Below are positions 1 to 9,850 of a stretch of 23,139 bases of DNA, piece after piece. Position numbers and translations under genes: made by a program. The notes beneath the pieces are model-generated. The model saw nothing but the letters and a program-made list of their open reading frames with translations, had not been told where the DNA came from and ran no database searches. Each line of letters starts with the position of its first letter. Within the stretch, counting starts at the first letter, position 1. The DNA comes from Blastomyces gilchristii SLH14081 (lineage: Eukaryota > Ascomycota > Eurotiomycetes > Onygenales > Ajellomycetaceae), in NCBI RefSeq assembly GCF_000003855.2, contig NW_003101622.1, positions 37,403 through 60,541 on the forward strand. Direction: 5' to 3'.

Positions 1-1880
1 ATAAGATCTATGATAAGAAACTTCTCACAATTATATACTATTTAGAAGAATAAGACTCTGAACTGCAAAGTATCTCTGAATTTGAGATAGTCACAGATTA
101 TAAGAATCTTAAATACTTTATAACTATCTATAAATACACTGAATAACAGATATGATAATCTGAGTTCTTAAGCTACTTTCATTTTATAATACACTACTGT
201 TCTGATAGTTAGAACTCAATGATAGATACTCTCTTATAATGAGAGTAAGATATACTATCTGATGTAATAAATACTCACTAAATAAACTGAGAGCATCAGC
301 TCTTGAATCTGAAGATACTAATTAATCAAGATGAAACAGTTCATGACACTATATATGCTTCTTCAGTTAGAACTGTCATTGATATTTTCACTTTCTTTAT
401 ACTGAATGAACTATGATATACAGCAGCTCAGATGAATGAACTTCTTCAGACTCTTATTAAAGTAGTATATCAAGAAGCATTCTAATTTCCCTCAGAATTA
501 TATATAAGAACTGATATCTCAGAATGTTCAATTGATGATAATAATACTCTATAATTCTGTGAATAACACTGAGTTCTTCACTCTGAACTCTTATACACTT
601 GAATAATACAAGAGATACATGATTCATGTATAATCCAGTTATTCAGATTATGAATAACTGTATAGAATGATCTTCTGAGAGTTCTACTGACCTGAGATAT
701 TAAACAGTATCAGATACTTCATCTGAAACTGCAATTACTGTTCTTCTATTATCTTATAAAAGAACTATAGAAAAGATCTATTGAAATCACTTAATATCTC
801 TGATAGAATCTGATAAGATGTAGTAATTAACTTCACTATCAATCTATTTAAGAGTAAGAATTGTAGAAACATTCTGATCATTATGAATTAACTGAGCAAA
901 GATGTAATATTGAAATCTTGTAATAAGATAAATACTGAACAAGTTACTGAAGCTTTTCTACAGAGCTCATTCTATTGAATGCATGAATTACTGAGATCTA
1001 TAGTATTGAATTGAGACTGTCAATTTATGAGTGCTCTCTGAACAAGAATCTGTCAAGTTCTTAAGATTATATATCATCTATCAACTGTCTATCACTCTGA
1101 GACTGATGATATGTCAGAACAGATAATTCAGACTGTGAAGAATTATCTTTATAAGTTCTGTAATCACTTATAAGATAATTGATATAATCTTCTTCTATAC
1201 ACAGAGATTACTATTAATGATCAAGATGCTGTTTTAACAGATATAAGTCTGTTCTTTCTTACACACAGATATTATATGAAAGTGTTGAATCTTCTAGAGA
1301 TCACACAGTTCATACTGAATCTCTGCAGTCTGATTCAGATTGCTGACAATATAGTAATAAAGCTCTGAGATACTCATGATTGAGCAGAGATCTTCATGAC
1401 AACTGTAAAACAAGATCAAGAGAATCAAATCAATATTCACTGAGATTTCACTGAATAATATAAGATAGAAGATCTAGTATGATTGAATCTTAAGAATATA
1501 TGAATCACACATTCATCTCATATACTAGATTATCACTATGTCAAGTATAAAGTGATAGAAGTTCTAGATAGTTACAACTACTATCTTAATACATCATCAG
1601 AGATTCATAATGTATTTCATACAAGCTTGCTCTGCTGCACTATCACTGATCTGTTCTCTTCTCAACTGACTTCTGACTGACAGTCATCAGACATCATAGA
1701 AGAAGATAATGAGCTTGAGTGAGAGATTGAGAATATTCTCAATGAGAGACTCTGTGACTGCAGTCAGTAATATTTTGTAAAATAAGTCAGTTACAATCAA
1801 CTGATCTAAACTCTGAGTTCTGTGTTATCTGAAACAGTGACTCTTGACTGATGAGAACTGCTTCTGAAAGAGAGGACTAA
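1..1880 (+). pseudogene. Ty3/gypsy pol relic, copy A: RNase H end, integrase, chromodomain
   Basis: This is the 3' part of a gypsy-type polyprotein, cut by the window start. It opens in RNase H (a YDKKLL-like stretch, then a TDYKNLKYF-like stretch near 95-120). It continues through the integrase zinc-binding region (CNYC near 731-742) and the integrase core (V.NFTINL-like near 820-850). The integrase tail reads KYKVIEVLDSYNY near 1540-1580, and a chromodomain-like end lies near 1708-1860 (EIENIL, then a VSYNQL-like stretch). Chromodomains at this place define chromoviruses and can direct integration to heterochromatin. Many in-frame TGA, TAA and TAG codons stand where Arg or Trp is expected, which fits RIP. 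It is followed directly by its 3' LTR. The family assignment is firm; the copy is dead. Confidence 0.88.
1866..1876 (+). promoter_or_regulatory. Polypurine tract, copy A
   Basis: The purine run GAAAGAGAGGA lies four bases (CTAA) upstream of the 3' LTR, where plus-strand DNA synthesis of an LTR retrotransposon is primed. The equivalent run is present in copies B, C, D and E. Confidence 0.7.
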
Positions 1881-2189
1881 TGTGATAAGCTGTGTCTAAT
1901 CAATTATATAGACTATTCTGTTACACTTCACAGATTTCAATCACTTCATTCTTGAACATGTATGCTTCAATTCTCAGCCATTCTTGATCACTGATCCTCA
2001 GTCACTATGAACACGCGTATATTCTTCCACCCCGAAGCTCCACCGCGTACACCATCACATACGCGTATAAATATTCATCTTGATTGTTGATTCTCACACT
2101 TTCTCTTTCTTTCCTTCTCTAATGTTTTTATCTTTGTTATATAAGACCTATTAATATTATACTGATCTATTCGGCGTAGGCCTCTTACA
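1881..2189 (+). repeat. 3' LTR of copy A (309 bp)
   Basis: It starts TGTGATAAGC and ends CCTCTTACA, and matches the other LTRs in the window. It contains TATAAATATT at 2066-2075, a CT-rich tract, and a near-copy of the self-primer (AATGTTTTTAT, 2121-2131). A low-mutation island at about 2011-2067 keeps several CpGs, including two ACGCGTA repeats (2013-2019 and 2061-2067). The next base enters the RNase H region of copy B, so copy A probably inserted there. The expected 5-bp target duplication is CTGAC (2190-2194); its partner would lie outside the window. Confidence 0.9.
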
Positions 2190-4177
2190 CTGACTATATG
2201 ATAGAAGAAGTGATATTATAATATAATAATAAAGATATTCTATAATTATATGTCTTCATATCTAAGAAACTGAGTCTCACTGAATGCAATTATGAGATCT
2301 ATAATAAGAAACTTCTTGTGATTATACACTGTTTAGAAGAATAAGACTCTGAACTCTGAAGTATCTCTGAATTTGAGATAGTTACAGATTATAAGAATCT
2401 CAAATACTTTATAACTATCTATAAACTCACTGAATAAAAGATGTAATGATCTGAGTTCTTAAGCTACTTTCATTTTACAATACACTACTGTTCTGACAGT
2501 CAGAACTCAATGACAGATACTCTCTTATAATAAGAGTAAGATATATCATTCAATGTAATAGATACTCACTGAATGAATCAAGAGCACTGACTCTTGAATT
2601 CAAAGATACTGGTTAATCAAGATGAAATAACTCATGACACTATATATACTTCTCTAATTAGAATCATCACTGATATCTTAACTTCTTTTAAACCTATATT
2701 AGATGAGCTATGATATACAGCAGCTTAAACTAATAAACTTCTTCAAGCACTCACTGAGACAGTATAATAAGAAGTATTCTGATTTTTCTCAGAACTACAT
2801 GTAAGAACTGACATCTCAGAATATTTAATCAATAATAATAACACTCTACAATTCTGTGAATAACACTGAGTCTCTTACTCTGAACTCTTACACTCTCAGA
2901 TAATATAAAAGATACATGATTTATATATAACTAATTATTCAGATTATAAATAACTGTATAGAATGATCTTCTGAGAGTTCTATTAATCTGAGATATTAAA
3001 TAGTATCAGATACTTCATCTGAAACTGCAACTACTATTCTTTCATTATCTTATAAAAGAGCTATAGAAAAGATCTACTAAAATCACTTAATATCTCTGAT
3101 AAAATCTGATAAGATGTAGTAATTAACTTCACTGTTAATCTATTTAAGAGTAAGAATTATAGAAACATTCTGATTATTATTAACTGATTAAGTAAAGATA
3201 TAATATTGAAATCTTATAATAAGATAAATACTGAATAAGTCACTGAAGTCTTCTTACAGAGTTCATTCTATCAGATATATAAGTTACTGAGATCTATAGT
3301 ATTAAATCAGAGCTGTTAATTCATGAGTACTCTCTGAACAAGAATCTGTCAAGTTCTCAAGATTATATATTATCTATCAACTATCTATCACTCTGAGACT
3401 GATGATGTATCAGAATGAATAATTCAGACTGTAAAGAATTATCTCTATAAGTTCTGTAATCATTTATAAGATAATTAACATGATCTGCTTCTACATACAG
3501 AGATCACTATCAATGAATAAGATGTTATTTTAACAGATATAAGCCTGTTCTTTCTTACACATAATTATCACATGAAGATGTTGAATCTTCTAGAGATTAC
3601 ACAGTTCACACTGAATCTTTACAGTCTGATTCAGATCACTGATAATATAGTAATAAAGCTCTGAGATATTCATGACTGAGTAGAGATCTTCATGATAACT
3701 GTGAAACAAGATCAAGAGAATTAAATCAATATTCACTGAGATCTCACTGAATAATATAAGATAGAAGACTTGATATGATTGAATCTTAAGAATATACAGA
3801 TTATATGTTCATCTTATATACTGAATTATCACCATGCTAAGTATAAAGTGATAGAAGTTCTAGATAGTCATAACTACTGTCTTGACATATTATCAGAAAT
3901 TCATAATATCTTTCATATAAGCTTACTCTGCTGCACTGTCACTGATCTGTTCTCTTCTCAACTGACTTTCAACTGACAGCTGCCAGGCATCATAGAAGAA
4001 GATAATAAGCTTGAGTGAGAGATTGAGAATATTCTTGATAAGAGATCTCATGACTGTGACCAGTAATATCTCATGAAATGAGTCAGCTATAATTAACTGA
4101 TCTGAACTCTGAGTTCTGTGTTATCTGAAACAGCAGCTCTTGACTGATGAAAACTGCTTCTGAAAGAGAGAGACTAA
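2190..4177 (+). pseudogene. Ty3/gypsy pol relic, copy B: RNase H, integrase, chromodomain
   Basis: This is a second copy of the same polyprotein tail. It starts inside RNase H, at a point equivalent to about 15101 in copy C, directly after the LTR of copy A. RNase H covers roughly 2190-2570 and integrase roughly 2890-3970. A 65-codon uninterrupted stretch at 3779-3976 is the integrase tail (KYKVIEVLDSHNY), followed by a chromodomain remnant near 4008-4165. The nominal frame ends in TAA immediately before the LTR. Differences from copy A are almost all transitions. The 5' part of copy B should lie left of the window, beyond copy A. It is non-functional. Confidence 0.87.
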
Positions 4178-4485
4178 TGTGACAGACTGCATCTGATTAA
4201 TTATATAGACTATTCTGTTACACTTCATAGATTCTTCTGCTTCACTCTCAAATATATACACTCTGATTCTCAGCTATTCTCAATCACCAATTCTCAGCTG
4301 CTATAAACATGTATAGATTCTTCCACTCTAAAGCTTCATTACATACATCACTATATATGTGTATAAATATTCACTCTGATCACTGATTCTTATACTTTCT
4401 CTTTCTTTTCTTCTCTAATGTTTTTCTCTTTGTTATATAAGACCTATCAATATAATATCAATCTATTCGGCGTAGACCTCTTACG
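4178..4485 (+). repeat. 3' LTR of copy B (about 308 bp)
   Basis: It starts TGTGACAGAC and ends near CGTAGACCTCTTAC. The last base or two are uncertain because the expected terminal A reads G. The self-primer AATGTTTTTCT is at 4417-4427. Beyond it, sequence matching X copy 2 begins, so copy B lies at the left edge of X copy 1. Confidence 0.87.
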
Positions 4486-5597
4486 ATATTGTATAAAATT
4501 CAGAGAAAAATATCTTACTTTTTCAAGAGAAGTAAAAAACTATTTCTAAGATCTTTTTTTTTTATATTAACTGCTGTAGAAGAATGAGATAGAAACTGCT
4601 AAGATATACACTACTATATACTCTCTATCAAGACTTTTTCTCTTCAGAGTCTTGATATTATAGAGAATATAAGTCTGTTTTTATATAATAATATAAATAT
4701 TGTCAGCAGGATGTAGAGAAACTGATTATTTATATCTTAAAATAGAAGACTTTGTCAATGATTATATCAATATAGAGTTAATTCTCAAAGTTAATAGAAA
4801 TCTAGTATTACTGTTCTCAATCTCTTACAGAATCTATTGAATATTGAGATATTAAAACTAAATTTAATATATCTCACTATGCAGAGATCAAAGGCTCAGT
4901 CAGATCTCGAGATATACTGAATTTATAATTGTTAACATACTATTGACTTGTTCTATTAACTCATTGTTCACTGATTATGTATTAAATACTGTTACTGAGG
5001 TATTTTTTTGTATTATTCTGTCAGAGATGAGCTAGATTGAGAGAGATAGTATAAGAGTGAGACTTGACATTAATGTCTAGATACACTGAAGACAGACAGA
5101 GTGTTTACAGAGATTGCACTTCAGAAATGTCTATTGATTATATGCTTGATATTATTGTTAAGATATCTTTTTATATTTTTCTGCCAGAGATGAGCCAGAT
5201 TGAGAAGGGCGGTACAAGAGTGAGACTTAGTGTTAATGTTTTGAAACATCAAAGATGAACAGGGTTTTCACAGAGATCACTTCTCAGATATCTTCACAAT
5301 TACAGATCAGGGATCTTCCAAAATTGAGAAGATTGGTGCATATGACTAGGTCTCTTCACCTTACAATTTGTATGGCAATTTGGCCCGGGGTTGGGTGTGG
5401 TAGGGGAGAACAGGAGATAATCTCACACAGAAGTTTTGAACAATGTCTGGTCCACATTTGGCTGAATAACTTCACCACCACACAGGGTATGCGGTCAGCA
5501 ATGGGGTCAAAATGCTCATATGATCAAGGGCTTTTCAATGAATCTATCGGTGAGTTCTTATTCAAAAAATCAAGCAAGTTTGTGATGAAGTGGTTGT
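4486..5597 (+). repeat. X module, copy 1
   Basis: This repeat of unknown origin is shared with 6543-7609 and, on the minus strand, with 18668-19322 plus 23053-23139. Its left 480 bases are AT-rich, with a T-run near 4553-4562. A tandem pair of ~160-bp units follows, and then a GC-richer block at about 5345-5597. That block contains a TGGCCCGGGG motif and is the best-conserved part between copies. A reading frame at 5255-5620 (121 codons) crosses this block. Part of it (RSFEQCLVHIWL, GMRSAMGSKCSYD) recurs in X copy 3 and, with a stop, in X copy 2. I recognise no protein family, so coding is possible but unproven. The right edge is GAAGTGGTTG, comparable to the edges of copies 2 and 3. Confidence 0.75.
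4973..5291 (+). repeat. Two tandem ~160-bp units inside X copy 1
   Basis: The unit starting GATTATGT at 4973 recurs with divergence at about 5136 (offset 163). Shared blocks include a T-rich run, CAGAGATGAGC.AGATTGAGA, GTGAGACTT and ACAGAGAT. X copy 2 also has two units; X copy 3 has one. Confidence 0.7.
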
Positions 5598-5620
5598 TTT
5601 TTACACTGTGTCTTGAGTAG
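5255..5620 (+). other. Unidentified reading frame in X (121 codons)
   Basis: The frame is open in copy 1 from an ATG at 5255 to a TAG, and its last codons read into the neighbouring LINE sequence. The central peptide (RSFEQCLVHIWL, then GMRSAMGSKC) is matched by a minus-strand frame at 18877-18599 in X copy 3. X copy 2 has the same frame with a stop where Trp is expected. A small length difference near 5390 changes the frame relative to the other copies, so upstream residues are not conserved. No domain or signal is visible. It may be a chance frame in a GC-richer, less mutated block. Confidence 0.3.
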
Positions 5621-6012
5621 TTTTTTAAGCAAGGTTTTGAATAACTTTTTAAGCAGCATTTTCTGCTGCTTGAGTATATGTTTTCTTCTGATTTAAAGAA
5701 GAGAATTCTGAGTTTGAGACAGAACTTTTGAGAATGTTATAAACTTTTAAAATTTCAAGCTTGAACTTGATTATTTCTTCTAACTGTTTAGCTTGTATAT
5801 AAAGAATTAGCAGAACTTCTTCATTCTCTTCTTTCAGACACTGTTCTTCAAGTATTTTACTAGCTCTTTCAAGTTCTTGAATTTGAAAGACTTATTATTT
5901 TTCTATCTCTTCTTTCTTTCTTCTCTTCAGAATTTCAATCTCAGGAATTGTATTTAAGTAATTATCTTTTTCAGTATTAACTGAGTTTAGCTTTGAACTC
6001 ATTTTACTTTCT
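5598..6012 (-). pseudogene. LINE ORF1 N-terminal fragment
   Basis: On the minus strand an ATG at 6012 opens a frame starting MSSKLNSVNTEKDNYLN. A highly charged helical segment follows (EIEILKRRKKEEIEK, then QELERASKILEEQCLKEE), and then TYTQAAENAA. A coiled coil followed by a TYAQAA-like motif is typical of the Gag-like ORF1 of fungal Tad1-type LINEs, which binds the element RNA. Only about 135 codons remain, with several RIP-type stops, before the frame runs into X copy 1 in the opposite orientation. The protein type is inferred from composition and motif. Confidence 0.6.
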
Positions 6013-6542
6013 TGATAAACAGTTAATCAGACTGTTTTAAATGAAAGATTTTTTCAGTTTTATTTTTAAATGAAATGCTGATCAGACTATTTCAAATGAA
6101 TACAATACTTTTTATATATAAAATATCTGAATTTTTTTTTCACTAGTTCAGTAACTAGGTTAGATTTTTAAAGAGAATCTAATAAACTAAAATTGATTTT
6201 TAAGATAAATTTATAAAATCTTTATAATCTCTTTCTTGAGATATAATGAGAAAAAGTATGATATTAATTGATAATAAATAAGATAATATGACAGTTTTTG
6301 AGAGAAAAACTGATAAAAAATAAGTCAATTTTTTACAGAGAAATTGATTAAAACTATTCAATTTTATTCTAAATTATTCAATTCTTCTCACACAACAAGT
6401 ATACAACTCAAATCAGTTAATAAAGAGTGTAAAAAAGAATTAAGTGTTAATGAAAGCACTTCAGTCACTGAAAAAGTAATTCTTACTTAAAAGAATATAA
6501 AATTATGATAGAAAATAACTCTGTTTTTAATTCTTTGTAAGA
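6013..6542 (-). other. Putative LINE 5' untranslated leader
   Basis: No gene is seen here. It is very AT-rich sequence upstream of the minus-strand ORF1 ATG. A 19-bp direct repeat lies at 6026-6044 and 6081-6099 (ATCAGACT, then TTT or TTC, then AAATGA). It ends exactly where X copy 2 begins, so 6542 may be the true 5' end of this LINE copy. Assignment as leader rests on position only. Confidence 0.4.
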
Positions 6543-7609
6543 ATATTATATAAAATTCAGAGAAAAACATCTTACTTTTTCAAGAGAAGTAAAAAACTGA
6601 TTTTAAGATCTTTTTTTTTTATATTAACTGCTGTAGAAGAATGAGATAGAAACTGCTAAGATATACACTACTATATACTCTCTATCAAGACTTTCTCTCT
6701 TCAGAGTTTTGATATTATAGAGAATATAAGTCTGTTTCTATATAATAATATAAATATTATCAGTGAGATGTAGAGGAACTGATTATTTATATCTTAAAAT
6801 AGAATTCTTTATCAATAATTATATTAATATAGAGTTAATTCTTAAAGTCAATAGAAATCTAGTATTACTATTCTCAATCTCTTACAGAATCTATTGAATA
6901 TTGAGATATTAAAACTAGATTTAATATATCTTACTATGCATGAATTAAAACTCAGTCAGATCTTGAGTTAGACTGATTTTATAGTTATCTGCTGATTATG
7001 TATTAAATACTGTTACTGAGATATCTTTTCGTATCTTTCTATCAGAGATAAGTCAGATTAGAAAGAGTAGTATATAAGTGAGACTTGATATTAATGTCTT
7101 GATATATCAAAGATAGATACAGAGATTGCACTTCAGATATATGTATTGATTATATACTCAATACTATTACTGAGGTATCTTTTTGTATCTTTCTGCTGAA
7201 GATGAGCTAGATTAGAAAGAGCAGTATGTGAGTGAGACTTGATGTTGATGTTTTAGAACATCAAAGATAGACAGAGTTTTCACAGAGATTACTCTTCAGA
7301 TATCTTCACAATTACAGATCAGAGATCTTTCAAAATCAAGAAAATTGACACAGATGACTAGGTCTCTTCACCTTACAATTTGTATGGCAATTTGACCCGG
7401 GGTTGTGGTGTGATAGAGGGAAACAGGGGATAATCCCACACAGGAGTTTTGAACCACATCTGGTTCACATTTGACTGGATAACTCCACCACCACACGGGG
7501 TATGCAGTCAGCGATGGGGTCAAAATATGGCTGTTAAAAAAGCTTTTCAATGAATCTATCGGCGGGCACTCCAGCGTCAAAACGCTGCGAGTTCGTGGTG
7601 AGGCGGTTG
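6543..7609 (+). repeat. X module, copy 2
   Basis: It aligns with X copy 1 from its first bases (ATTATATAAAATTCAG) through the T-run, the paired ~155-bp units (about 6994-7300) and the GC-richer block (7365-7609). Near 7534-7590 the sequence departs from copies 1 and 3 and carries the hairpin CAGCGT-CAAA-ACGCTG (7572-7587). It ends at GAGGCGGTTG. It runs directly into LINE RNase H sequence in the same orientation, so it looks like one X-LINE chimera. Confidence 0.75.
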
Positions 7610-8041
7610 GTTATGGTAAATCAGCAGTTATAGTGAGTGTGTGAGCAGAAGTAATTAATCTGTAAAAGAAGTAATTTGATAAAATTCATGAAATTTAAGC
7701 AGTAAATCTGAGGTTTTTGATACTGAATTATTTACAATAGTGAAAGCTTTCAAACTTATTAAAATAAAATCTTATAAAAGAGAAACTAGTTTGAAAGAAG
7801 TATAAATATTCTCTAATAATCAAGCTACTTTAAAAAGATTAAAAAAATAATCAGATTTATAATAATTAAATAAATCTTGAACTGTTATATAAATTTAAAA
7901 AAGAAGAATATTAAAATTAATAATTTATTTATACTGAGTTTCTATTTATATAAATATTTATAGTAATGAAATAATTAATTTAACTGTAAAAAAGAGTTTA
8001 GAATTAAACAGATTTATTCAAAAAACAGTATTCTAATCTTT
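7610..8041 (+). pseudogene. LINE RNase H fragment (5'-truncated)
   Basis: The plus strand reads FDTELFTIVKAFKLIKIK from about 7716, then an IFSNNQATLKRL-like stretch, and later a YLYKYL-like segment and VKKSLELN. These match the minus-strand RNase H region of the LINE at 10330-10720 almost base for base. The family is Tad1-type LINE ORF2, whose RNase H lies C-terminal to RT. The fragment starts at the X copy 2 boundary and stops at 8041 where gypsy copy D is inserted. TGA and TAA codons break the frame. The rest of this LINE copy should lie beyond the right end of the window. Confidence 0.75.
8037..8041. repeat. Presumed target-site duplication of copy D (TCTTT)
   Basis: These five bases abut the D LTR. 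The uninterrupted LINE sequence elsewhere in the window reads TCTTTTATAAAG at this place. The partner copy is not in the window. Confidence 0.45.
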
Positions 8042-8346
8042 TGTAAGAGGTCTGCGCTGAATAGATTGATATAATATATAGGTCTTATATAACAAAGAGA
8101 AAAACATTAAAGAAGGAAAAGAAAGAGAAAGTGTGAGAGTCAGCAATTGAAGTGAATATTTATACACATATGTAATGGCGTACACAGTGAAGCTTCAGGG
8201 TGGGAGAATTTGTATGCATTCATGATGGCTGAGAATCAGCAATTGAGAATGAAGTGGCTGAGAATTGATGATTGAGAATGAAGTGATAGAAATCTGTGAA
8301 GTGTAACAGAATAGTCTATATAATTGATTGAGTACAGCCTGCTACA
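8042..8346 (-). repeat. 3' LTR of copy D (305 bp, minus orientation)
   Basis: It reads TGTAAGAGG at the left and ends GCCTGCTACA at the right on the plus strand, the reverse of the other LTRs. The self-primer complement AGAAAAACATT is at 8098-8108. The polypurine tract of the element lies just right (about 8349-8362). Confidence 0.88.
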
Positions 8347-9500
8347 TTAGTCCCTCTCTTCGCATCAGTCAAGGGCCGCGGTATTAGATAACACAGAACT
8401 CAGAGTTCAGGTCAGATAATCATAGCTGACTCATTTCACAAGATATTGTCAGCTGTGGCCACAGAGTCTCTCATCAAGAATATCTTCAATTTCTTACTTA
8501 AGTTCATTATTTTCTTCTATGATCTCTGGCAGCTGTCAGTCAGAAATCAGTTACAAAGAGAATGAATCAGTAGTAACATAATAAAGCAAGCTTGTATGAA
8601 AGACATCATGGATTTCTGATAATATGTTAAGACAGTAGTTATGACTATCTAGAACTTCTATCACTTTATATCTGATGTAATGATAATCTAGTGTATAAGA
8701 TGAATGTGTGATCTGTATATTTTTGAGATTCAATTATACAAGATCTTCTATCTTATACTGCTCTGCAGAATCTCATTAGATATTGACTTAATTCTCTTAA
8801 TCTTGTTTCACAGTTGCTATGAAGATCTCTGCTCAGTTGTAAGTATCTCAGAGCTTTATTACTATATTATCAGCAATTTGAATTGAACTGTGAAAATTCA
8901 GTATCAACTGTGTAATCTCTAAAAGATTCAATACTTTCATATAATATTCATGTATAAGAAAGAATAAGCTTATATCTGTTGAAATAACATCTTGATCATT
9001 GATAGTGATCTCTGTGTGTAGAAGAAGATTATATCAATTATCTTATAAGTAGTTATAGAACTTATAAAGATAATTCTTCATAGTCTGAATTATTCATTTC
9101 AATACATTATCAGTCTCAGAATGATAGATAGTTGACAGATAATAAATAATCTTGAGAACTTGACAGATTCTTGTTCAGAGAGTACTTATGAATTAACAGC
9201 TCTGATCTGATACTATAGATCTCAGCAATTTATACATTTAATAGAATAAGCTCTGTAGAAAAGCTTCAGTGACTTGTTCAGTATTCATCTTATTATAAGA
9301 TTCTAATATTACATCTTGACTCAATTGATTCACAATGATCAGAATGTTTCTATAATTCTTACTCTTAAATAGATTAATAGTGAAGTCAATTACTACATCT
9401 CATCAGATTCTATCAGAGATATTGAGTGATTTCAGTAGATCTTTTCTACAGTTCTTTCATAAGATAATAGAAGAACAGTGATTACAGTTTCAGATGAAGT
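8347..9500 (-). pseudogene. Ty3/gypsy pol relic, copy D: chromodomain and integrase tail
   Basis: This is the minus-strand pol tail of the same chromovirus. It runs from the polypurine tract and chromodomain remnant (about 8350-8530) through the integrase tail. That tail is a 60-codon open stretch at 8733-8551 with YKVIEVLDSHNYCL. The relic continues back into the integrase core, where it stops abruptly at 9500. The chromodomain end keeps a CpG-containing island (about 8350-8385) and lacks about 14 bases relative to the other copies. The truncation coincides with the 3' tail of the minus-strand LINE, so the LINE most likely inserted here. The remainder of copy D is predicted outside the window. 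Confidence 0.83.
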
Positions 9501-9850
9501 TATTATTATTATTCTTCAATTATAGATATATACAGTCAGAGACTATGACATCTACCTGAGAACTAAAAGTTCTCAGGGTTTTTTCTATATCTATAAAGTT
9601 AACTATTATACATTCATCAATTTCAGATATATAAAATCAGAAAATTTCAGCTCAGAATATAAAAACTGTTTACAAATTACAGTATTTTAATATCTTCTGA
9701 TACTTTGAAATCATTTGACAATATCATGACAAAAGAAAAGAGAACACAGTCTTAAAGATAGACACATTAAATAGATAGATAGAAAAGAATAGAAAGAAAA
9801 AAGTAAAGTAAAATAAAGAGAGACTGTAATGAAATAAATTATTAAAAGAT
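9501..9850 (-). other. LINE 3' untranslated region and tail
   Basis: No gene is seen. On the minus strand this follows the LINE ORF2 end. It contains a T-rich stretch (about 9730-9830), then a perfect hairpin, and finishes in an (AAT)n-like tail at 9501-9513 against gypsy copy D. A short simple-repeat tail instead of poly(A) is known among non-LTR elements. Confidence 0.55.
9555..9577. other. Perfect hairpin near the LINE 3' end
   Basis: CCTGAGAACT and AGTTCTCAGG form 10-bp arms around an AAA loop. It lies ~55 bases from the LINE 3' terminus. In non-LTR elements a 3' stem-loop can be the recognition site for the element's own RT; that role here is inferred. Confidence 0.6.

Noticed and set aside
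1881..2189. LTR ends as tRNA-derived or SINE sequence
   Set aside because: No A and B box promoter or cloverleaf could be found; flanking pol and target duplications identify LTRs.
5064..5258. 64-codon reading frame in the tandem units of X copy 1
   Set aside because: It crosses a unit boundary and is broken in X copy 2; probably chance.
4973..5291. CRISPR-like array
   Set aside because: There are only two diverged ~160-bp units, with no short repeats separated by unique spacers.
7368..7580. 70-codon minus-strand reading frame in X copy 2
   Set aside because: It is opposite to the frame shared by X1 and X3. The equivalent frame in copy 3 (18567-18815) is different in sequence and phase at its ends.
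8704..8886. 60-codon plus-strand reading frame
   Set aside because: It is the antisense of the gypsy copy D integrase tail and has no own homology signal.
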